Assembly: GCA_963739645.1 (NCBI GenBank)
Contig: CAVUBM010000094.1
Span: 1-64,000 of the forward strand
Direction of reading: 5' to 3'
DNA: 64,000 nt
From: JASHPR01 sp963739645
GTDB lineage: Bacteria > Actinomycetota > Actinomycetes > Streptosporangiales > Streptosporangiaceae
Positions within the stretch are counted from its first letter, which is position 1. Each line of letters begins with the position of its first letter. The notes beneath the pieces are model-generated. The model ran no database searches. It saw only the letters and a list, made by a program, of their open reading frames with translations, and was not told the DNA's origin. Positions 58,420 to 64,000 of this stretch are shown piece by piece. A program made the position numbers and the translations under genes.

Positions 58420-61059
58420 TTGCCTAACACAGAACGACCAGGCGACCTTTTGATACGCGCCCGGCGGGCGCATGAGGAGGTGGCGGCTGACCCCGACCGG
58501 TTCCGGCCGGCCGCCGAGGCGCTGGTCGATGAGGCCCGGAGGGCGCGTGAGCCCGAGGCGCTGGCGCTGGCGCTGCGGGCGGTGGCGTGGGCCGACCGGC
58601 ACCGGCAGGATGTCCGGGCAGCCATCCGGCACCTGGACGAGGCCTGCCGGATCGCCCGCCGGCACCGGCTCAACGACACCCTGGCGGACCTCCTGATGAC
58701 CCACGCCGCGGTCAGCCAGGAACTCGGCCGGATGACGGTGGCCCACCGTGACCTGCGCGCGGCCGCGGCGCTGGTGACCGGGCCGCGTATCGCCGAGCTT
58801 GACTTCCATCGTGCCATTTTGCTCCAGAACGTCGGCCAGCTGACCGAGGCCGCCGACATCTACCGCCGCGTGCTGTCCGGCGTGGCCGCCGGCACCCGGC
58901 CCGCGGTGCTGTCCGCGAACAACCTGGCCCTGATCGAGGCCCAGCAGGGCCGGTACACCCAGGCGCTGCGCCGGCTCGGCGAGGCGCAGGCCGCCGCCGC
59001 CGGGCTCGGCCCGGCGCACGCGGCCATCGTCACCGAGAGCCGGGCCTGGGTGACCATGCAGTCCGGCCGGTTCGCCGAGGGCCTGGTCCTGTTCGCGGAG
59101 GCCGAAGGGGTCTACCGGGCCGCGAACCTCCCGCTGGGCGAGCACTACATCGAGTATGCCGACGCCCTGATGGAGCTGCGGCTGGTGCCCGAGGCCGCCG
59201 AGGCGGCCCGCCGGGCCGTGGCGGAGTTCGGCGCGGCCGGGGTCCCGCTGATGGCGGCCGAGGCCCAGCTGCGGGTCGCGCAGCTCGCGCTGCTGGGCGG
59301 CGACTTCGCCGAAGCGGTCGCGGCCTCCACCGCGGCGGCGGCCTCGTTCCGGCAGCAGGCCCGGGCGGCGTGGCGGGCCCGCACCGTGCTGGTGGTGGCC
59401 GAGGCCCGGCTGCGCTCCGGCAGCGCCAGCCCGGCCGACCTGGCCGCGGTGGCCCGGGCCGCCCGGCGGCTGAGCACCATCGGCGCGACCTCCGTCGCGG
59501 TCCAGGGCTTCCTGGTCGTCGGCCGGCTGGCCGCCGCGCTGGGCCGCCGCCGCCAGGCGATCGCCGCGCTGGACCGGGCGGGCGCCCTGGCCCGCGGCGA
59601 GCCCGTGCTGGTCCGGCTGCGGGGCCGGATCTCCGCGGCGCTCTCCGCCCGGCTCCGGCACCAGGACGACGAAGCGCTCGCGCACTGCCGCCGCGGCCTG
59701 GCCGACCTCGCCCGCCACCGCGGCGGCCTGCCGTCGGTTGAGCTGCGGGCCCTGGCCTCCGGTCACGGCGCCGAGCTGGGCGCCATCGGCATGGACGTCG
59801 TGCTCAGGGACGGCTCGCCGGCGCGCGTGCTGAACTGGATGGAGCGCAGCCGCGCCGCGGCGCTGCTGGCCGTCGAGCCCACGGAGTTCGGCAGGATCCG
59901 CGCCGACGTGGAGGCCCTGCGCGCGGTCCACGCCGAGCTGCGGGACACCTCGGCCGGCGCCGCCCCCGTGAGCACCCGGGCCGAGCACGCCGCGACCCAG
60001 CAGGCCGTGCTCGAGAACCGGATCCGGCAGGCCACCTGGCAGGCGGGCGCCGTGCCCGCGGCCTCCCTCGCCCCGGTGACGATCAGCGCCCTGCGTGACC
60101 GGTTGACCGGGCAGGTGCTGGTCGCGTACGGGCTCCGCGGCGATGAGCTGGTCGCGGTGGTGATCGAGCCTCGCCGCAGCACCATCGCGGCCCTGGGCCC
60201 GCTGGCCCCGGTGCGGGAGGAGCTGCGGGCGTTCCTGTTCGCGCTGCGCCGGCTGGCCCAGCCCCGCCAGCCCCGCGACCTGGTCGCGGCCCGGGCCAGC
60301 GCGGACCTGCGGATCCGCCGGCTGACCGGGCAGCTGCTGCAGCCGCTCGGGGTGGCGGCCGACGCCGAGCTGGTCATCGTCCCGCTGCGCAGCCTGCAGG
60401 GTGCCCCCTGGTCGGCGCTGCACCGCGGCCCGGTGTGCCTGGCCCCGTCGGCCACGTTCTGGGCCCTGTCGGCGCTGCGAGCCCAGGCCCGGTCGCGCAG
60501 CGGGCCCGGCGTGGTCCTGGTCGCCGGCCCGGACCTGCCGGGGGCCGTCACCGAGGTGGAGGCGCTGGCCGGCATCTACCCGGCCGCGACCAGCATCACC
60601 CCGCCGGCCAGCACCGCGGACACCGTCGCCGGCGCGCTGGCCGGGGCCGATCTCGCCCACCTGGCCTGCCACGGCACGCTGCGCGCGGACAACCCGATGT
60701 TCTCCTCGCTGCTGCTCAGCGACGGCCCGCTCACGGTCCAGGAGGCTTACGCCCGGGGCCTCGCGCCGCACCGGCTGGTCCTCGCCTCCTGCGAGTCGGG
60801 CTCCCAGGTCGGCTACGCGGGCGACGAGGTGCTCGGCTTCGTCAGCGCGCTGCTGGCCCGCGGCACCGCCGGCATCCTGGCCAGCACGGCCGTGGTCCCC
60901 GACGTCACGGCGGTCGACCTGATGACCGCCGTGCACCGCAGGCTGGCGGGCGGGGCTACCCTGGCGCACGCACTGCACGAGGCCCGGGAGTCACAAGACA
61001 TCGAAGATCCGGGCCATTACGTTAATTGGTGCACGTTCTCTGCTCACGGAGCGGCCTGA
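58420..61059 (+). CDS. TPR-CHAT protein (caspase-like protease)
   Basis: An 879-residue cytoplasmic protein. About residues 10-480 are helical tetratricopeptide-type repeats (ALALALRAVAWADRHRQDVR, AELDFHRAILLQNVGQLTEA, LSANNLALIEAQQGRYTQAL). About 560-875 form a CHAT (separase/caspase-like) domain with the dyad H751 (LAHLACHGTLRAD) and C791 (LVLASCESG), followed by GDEVLGFVSALLARGTAGIL. Such proteases are activated by partner sensing and cleave specific substrates, including in type III-E CRISPR (Craspase) and gasdermin systems. The start is TTG 58420. It is divergent from the subtilase; a proteolytic relay between the two is an attractive inference. Confidence 0.88.
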   Translation: MPNTERPGDLLIRARRAHEEVAADPDRFRPAAEALVDEARRAREPEALALALRAVAWADRHRQDVRAAIRHLDEACRIARRHRLNDTLADLLMTHAAVSQELGRMTVAHRDLRAAAALVTGPRIAELDFHRAILLQNVGQLTEAADIYRRVLSGVAAGTRPAVLSANNLALIEAQQGRYTQALRRLGEAQAAAAGLGPAHAAIVTESRAWVTMQSGRFAEGLVLFAEAEGVYRAANLPLGEHYIEYADALMELRLVPEAAEAARRAVAEFGAAGVPLMAAEAQLRVAQLALLGGDFAEAVAASTAAAASFRQQARAAWRARTVLVVAEARLRSGSASPADLAAVARAARRLSTIGATSVAVQGFLVVGRLAAALGRRRQAIAALDRAGALARGEPVLVRLRGRISAALSARLRHQDDEALAHCRRGLADLARHRGGLPSVELRALASGHGAELGAIGMDVVLRDGSPARVLNWMERSRAAALLAVEPTEFGRIRADVEALRAVHAELRDTSAGAAPVSTRAEHAATQQAVLENRIRQATWQAGAVPAASLAPVTISALRDRLTGQVLVAYGLRGDELVAVVIEPRRSTIAALGPLAPVREELRAFLFALRRLAQPRQPRDLVAARASADLRIRRLTGQLLQPLGVAADAELVIVPLRSLQGAPWSALHRGPVCLAPSATFWALSALRAQARSRSGPGVVLVAGPDLPGAVTEVEALAGIYPAATSITPPASTADTVAGALAGADLAHLACHGTLRADNPMFSSLLLSDGPLTVQEAYARGLAPHRLVLASCESGSQVGYAGDEVLGFVSALLARGTAGILASTAVVPDVTAVDLMTAVHRRLAGGATLAHALHEARESQDIEDPGHYVNWCTFSAHGAA

Positions 61060-61186
61060 TCTCATCGCACGCGAGTCCCGCGATGAGTTCCGCGCCCCTC
61101 GGCCGTCTGACGGGTATGAGAGCGAGCAACCCGCGGGGGGACACCCCCCGCGACCCCCCCGGCCAGAGCAGCGAAAGGGGACGACG

Positions 61187-61804
61187 ATGCGACTGACCTT
61201 GCACACCTTCCTCACCCTTGACGGCGTGATGCAGGCCCCCGGCGGGCCGGACGAGGACCGTACCGGCGGCTTCGAGCACGGTGGCTGGTCGTTCCCCTAC
61301 GGCGACGAGGACTTCGGCGCGGCCGTGACCGGCTGGTTCTCCCACGCCGACGCGTTCCTGCTCGGCCGCACGACATACGAGATCTTCGCCGGCTACTGGC
61401 CGGCGATCACCGACGCCGATGACCCGATCGCGGGCAAGCTCAACGCGCTGCCGAAGTACGTCGCCTCGACCACCCTCAGCTCCGTGGACTGGGAGCCCGC
61501 GTCGCTGATCAAGGGGGACGTCGCCGCGGAGGTGGCCAGGCTCAAGGAGCAGCCCGGCGACGAGCTGCAGGTGCACGGCAGCGGCGAGCTGGCCCAGACG
61601 CTGATCTCCCGCGACCTGATCGACGAGTACCGGCTGCTGACCTTCCCCGTGCACCTGGGCTCGGGGAAGAAGCTGTTCACCGATGGCGCCAAGGCGGCGG
61701 CCATGCGCCTGGTCAGCAGCTCGGTCACGAGCACCGGGGTGGTCATCGCCACCTACCAGCCGGACGGGCCGGCGAAGTACGGCTCGTTCGCCGACGAGTC
61801 CTGA
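61187..61804 (+). CDS. Dihydrofolate reductase family protein (RibD C-terminal domain)
   Basis: A 205-residue RibD-C/DHFR-fold protein: MRLTLHTFLTLDGVMQAPGG, FLLGRTTYEIFAGYWPAITD, VHGSGELAQTLISRDLIDEY. It is related to the gene at 17746-18324. NADPH-dependent reductase activity is likely and the substrate unknown. The start follows AAAGGGGACGACG. Two hairpins follow its stop. Confidence 0.87.
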   Translation: MRLTLHTFLTLDGVMQAPGGPDEDRTGGFEHGGWSFPYGDEDFGAAVTGWFSHADAFLLGRTTYEIFAGYWPAITDADDPIAGKLNALPKYVASTTLSSVDWEPASLIKGDVAAEVARLKEQPGDELQVHGSGELAQTLISRDLIDEYRLLTFPVHLGSGKKLFTDGAKAAAMRLVSSSVTSTGVVIATYQPDGPAKYGSFADES

Positions 61805-61813
61805 CGCGTGACC

Positions 61814-61874
61814 GTCCCGGCGCGCGCGACGCCGGGACTGCCGAACCTGGGCCGATGGAGAGAGTCGGCCCAGG
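61814..61874. terminator. Tandem hairpins between convergent genes
   Basis: First hairpin: 9-bp stem GTCCCGGCG/CGCCGGGAC (61814-61838, 7-base loop). Second: 10-bp stem CCTGGGCCGA/TCGGCCCAGG (61846-61874, 9-base loop). They lie between the convergent DHFR-like and hydrolase genes and can serve both directions. Confidence 0.75.
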
Positions 61875-61875
61875 C

Positions 61876-62676
61876 TCAGAATTTGTGAGCGTTCAGCCAG
61901 GTCATCGCCGTGTCCGCGACCTCGCGCCAGCCGCTGTCGATGGTGAGCGAGTGGCCCCGGTCGGCGATCCGGCGCAGGTCGGTGATGGCTGTGGAGTGCT
62001 TGTACTGGCCGAACGTCGCGTGCGTAACGCTGTCGGGGACCGTGTGGTCCTTCTTGCCGGAGATCAGCAGCAGCGGGCCCCGGGCCGAGTTCTTCGTGTT
62101 CACCTGAGCGGGAGAGTGTGGGGTGAAGTTGGCCAGCGCGGACTCGAACAGCGTGCGGCCGGGAGCCGGGATGTTCCACTCGTCGTACAGCTGCCGTGAC
62201 TCCCGCTCCGACACCGCGTTTCCGAATGCGTAACGGAATTGAGCCGGGGTCAGCGATACCGCCTTGGTCCTGTTCGACGGGCGGCCCAGGACCGGGTAGG
62301 CCGCGCGCAGCTCCGCGAGCGGGAGGACCAGCACGCCCTTGATCGGCGCCGGGTCGATGGCGACCGCGGCGGCGGCCAGGTCCTGGCCGAGCAGGCTCTG
62401 CGCGATCAGGCCGCCGAACGAGTGCCCGATGACAATGGGCTTGCTGCCGACCTTGCTGACGGCCTCGGCGAAGTGCGCGATGACCTCGGCGAGACCCTTG
62501 CCCTCCTGCCCTTCCGGGTGCTCGCGGGCCTCGGCCACGGTGGCGGGCACACCCGGCCATTCTGGCGCCGTCGCCTCGTAGCCTGCGGCTGCGAACAGGT
62601 CGATCCACGGCTGCCAGCTGGTGCTGTGCAGCCACAGGCCGTGAATGAACACAACCGGGGTCTTCGGTGTCGTCAT
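61876..62676 (-). CDS. Alpha/beta hydrolase
   Basis: A 266-residue serine hydrolase: oxyanion region VVFIHGLWLHSTSWQPW, nucleophile S86 in VIGHSFGGLIAQ, acid in LLLISGKKDHTVPDS and histidine in ADRGHSLTIDSGW. Members of this group are often esterases or non-haem haloperoxidase-like enzymes. Start ATG 62676 follows GAGGAGAG; a longer frame from 62718 lacks a ribosome binding site. Confidence 0.87.
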   Translation of the reverse strand: MTTPKTPVVFIHGLWLHSTSWQPWIDLFAAAGYEATAPEWPGVPATVAEAREHPEGQEGKGLAEVIAHFAEAVSKVGSKPIVIGHSFGGLIAQSLLGQDLAAAAVAIDPAPIKGVLVLPLAELRAAYPVLGRPSNRTKAVSLTPAQFRYAFGNAVSERESRQLYDEWNIPAPGRTLFESALANFTPHSPAQVNTKNSARGPLLLISGKKDHTVPDSVTHATFGQYKHSTAITDLRRIADRGHSLTIDSGWREVADTAMTWLNAHKF

Positions 62677-62855
62677 CGCGCTCTCCTCACTGCGGGTTCG
62701 TGAACAGGCGTAGAACAATTCCCGGCGATAATTCTCATATGGGCGTTGTATAACGTCATCACCCGCCGTGGGTGGTCACCCCTGCCGGCCCGGAATTCAC
62801 CACCTGGGGGAGGCCAGGAATGGCCAGCAGGCTGGGGCGCGGCCGGGCGCGGAGC

Positions 62856-63614
62856 TCACCACAGACTGCCGAGGGATACCGTCACCGCCTGGCCGTTGAC
62901 GCCGCTGGCCTCCTCGGAGGCGAGGAAGGCGATGGTGGCGGCCACCTCGGCCGCAGTGGCGATCCGGCCTGCCGGATAAGAGCTGGCCCGCTGCGACCAG
63001 ATCTCCTCCGCCGGGATTCCTCGCTTGACCGACTCACGCTCGGCCGAGCGCTCCGCCATCTCCGTCCTGACCCAGCCCGGCAGGACCGCGTTGCAGGTGA
63101 CCCCGTGGCTGGCGAGGTCGACAGCCGTGGCCCGCATCAGGCCGAGCAGGCCATGTTTCGCGGCGCAGTAGGCGGCCATCCCGGGCCCGCCGACCTGGCC
63201 AGCCGTCGAACTCACCATGATGATGCGCCCCCAGCCCGAGCGCTTCATGTCGGCGGCGGCGAGCTTGGTGAGCAGGAACGGGACATCGAGGTCGAGGTTC
63301 ATGGTCCGGCGCCAGGCGTCCCATTCCAGATCGAGGACCGAGCCGTCCTCGCCCGTTCCCAGCGCCGCATTGTTGACGATGATCTCGATCGGGCCGAGCT
63401 GCGCATGCGCCGCCTCGACCGCCTGCTCACAACCATCGCGGGTCTCGAGCGAGCAGGCCACGTAGGAGGCTCCCGTTTCGGCGGCGAGCTGTGCCAGCAA
63501 AGGCTCGCGACGCGCGACCGCCATCACCCGGGCTCCCCGACGGCACAGCTCGACGGCAGCCGCGCGGCCCATCCCGCTGCTCGCCCCGGTCACCAGCGCT
63601 ACCCGTCCTGGCAT
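62856..63614 (-). CDS. Short-chain dehydrogenase/reductase
   Basis: A 252-residue NAD(P)-dependent oxidoreductase. Cofactor motif TGASSGMG (9-16), NNAALG, catalytic serine in IIMVSSTAG and YCAAK. The C-terminus SGVNGQAVTVSLGSLW is typical of 3-hydroxyacyl or alcohol dehydrogenases of the SDR family. Arginine 37-38 after the second strand (VARREP) favours NADP. ATG 63614 follows GAGGAGG. It is divergent from the Rieske oxygenase gene, suggesting a common aromatic or acyl pathway. Confidence 0.88.
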   Translation of the reverse strand: MPGRVALVTGASSGMGRAAAVELCRRGARVMAVARREPLLAQLAAETGASYVACSLETRDGCEQAVEAAHAQLGPIEIIVNNAALGTGEDGSVLDLEWDAWRRTMNLDLDVPFLLTKLAAADMKRSGWGRIIMVSSTAGQVGGPGMAAYCAAKHGLLGLMRATAVDLASHGVTCNAVLPGWVRTEMAERSAERESVKRGIPAEEIWSQRASSYPAGRIATAAEVAATIAFLASEEASGVNGQAVTVSLGSLW

Positions 63615-63775
63615 CGTGCCTCCTCTCGTCCGCCGCGGCGACCTGCTCCGGCGACGCTGACCCCGCACCCGCGGCCGGCCGTCAGCCGCCGTTGACACGG
63701 TTGGTGTGACCTGATAGCTCGGTGAAAAACGCCCAAAAGCGGAGCCCCCGCCACCCCAGGGAAGGAAGGATCACG

Positions 63776-64000
63776 GTGCCGATCGAGCCGAGTCTTCGTC
63801 CGACGCTGCCCGGGACCTACTACACGTCGCCGGTCATGTACGAGCTCGAGACGGAGCAGATCTTCGCGCGATCCTGGATGTGCGTCGGCCGGGCCGATTC
63901 GGTCGGCCAGCCCGGCCAGCTGGTCACGGCGGAGGTCGCTGGCGAGAGCGCCCTGGTGACGCGCGACCGGCGCGGGGAGCTCCACGGGATGCTCAACGTC
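63776..64000 (+). CDS. Aromatic-ring-hydroxylating oxygenase alpha subunit, N-terminus (cut by window end)
   Basis: Seventy-five residues from GTG 63776 (ribosome binding site GAAGGAAGG) are present: TLPGTYYTSPVMYELETEQI, FARSWMCVGRADSVGQPGQL, VTAEVAGESALVTRDRRGEL and HGMLNV. This is the standard opening of Rieske-type oxygenase alpha subunits, just before the CxH...CxxH cluster site, which lies beyond the window. The substrate cannot be told. Confidence 0.8.
   Translation, partial: MPIEPSLRPTLPGTYYTSPVMYELETEQIFARSWMCVGRADSVGQPGQLVTAEVAGESALVTRDRRGELHGMLNV

Noticed and set aside
58351..60978. An 875-codon minus-strand open frame opposite the CHAT gene
   Set aside because: Composition is repetitive and without domains, whereas the plus strand has TPR and CHAT motifs.
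1..64000. CRISPR arrays, rRNA or tRNA genes
   Set aside because: No regularly spaced short repeats and no rRNA or cloverleaf patterns were seen on reading; a short or degenerate tRNA could still be missed without a search tool.

Overview
The window is high-GC actinobacterial DNA, but it appears to hold two different sequences. Bases 1 to about 9,368 are a mobile-element-rich, gene-poor segment with lower GC and several broken genes. What is recognisable there (IS110-family elements, a CTAGR-type arylsulfatase, an M20 peptidase, a remnant resembling the C-terminus of mycobacterial cyclase proteins, and the C-terminal half of a flavoprotein reductase) suggests a mycobacterial or related corynebacterial-order source. 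From about 9,369 to 64,000 the DNA is denser and richer in GC and resembles a Streptosporangiales- or Streptomyces-like actinomycete; the genus cannot be fixed by eye. The two parts meet inside two truncated genes, with no transposase, tRNA or repeat at the joint. This is either a recombination scar or an assembly chimera.

Left part: two diverged copies of one IS110-type element lie in opposite orientation (411-1741, decayed; 4634-6116, intact transposase). They flank an arylsulfatase and a SnoaL/NTF2-like gene. The non-coding leader of each copy is a candidate bridge RNA. An M20 deacylase/peptidase and a patch of gene remnants follow.

Right part, in order: a second-type adenylate kinase; the KdpD-KdpE potassium sensor pair; a broken SemiSWEET split over 1.8 kb around a STAS protein and two tiny membrane proteins; WhiB and other remnants; a frameshifted ECF sigma factor with a SnoaL-like tail; small stress/enzymatic genes; an NCS1 cytosine/purine permease; an MpaB-type oxygenase and cupin. 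Next comes a complete kdp operon (29-aa peptide, kdpF, A, B, C and a further KdpE-like regulator) behind a strongly structured leader. A peptidoglycan-binding protein, a DeoR-MFS-HAD operon, an HlyD-type adaptor, a GT2 polysaccharide synthase and a SARP-like regulator follow.

From 38.1 to 47.7 kb lies an arsenic island. It contains ArsR, ArsM methyltransferase, a second ArsR, an ArsI-type C-As lyase, an ArsO-type flavoprotein, a PadR module with two operator dyads, a PstS-like binding protein, a CoA-disulfide-reductase-type flavoprotein, an aquaglyceroporin and an ArsR-ArsC fusion. Arsenate would be reduced by ArsR-ArsC and leave as arsenite through the channel; methylation by ArsM and demethylation by ArsI form a second route. 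No ArsB or Acr3 pump is visible.

The last third holds a 752-residue repeat (beta-solenoid-like) membrane protein with a CRP regulator, two paralogous ECF sigma factors around a secreted S53 peptidase, and a divergent cluster of ECF sigma factor, small partner, cytoplasmic subtilase and TPR-CHAT protease (55.7-61.1 kb). This last cluster is the best candidate for an under-described system. The window ends in the start of a Rieske oxygenase.

Many otherwise well-conserved genes of the right part carry single-base frameshifts (near 9,950, 17,310, 22,600, 34,475, 34,590, 39,886, 42,412, 42,902, 43,400, 43,836, 55,341 and 55,388), which points to uncorrected sequence as much as to pseudogenes.
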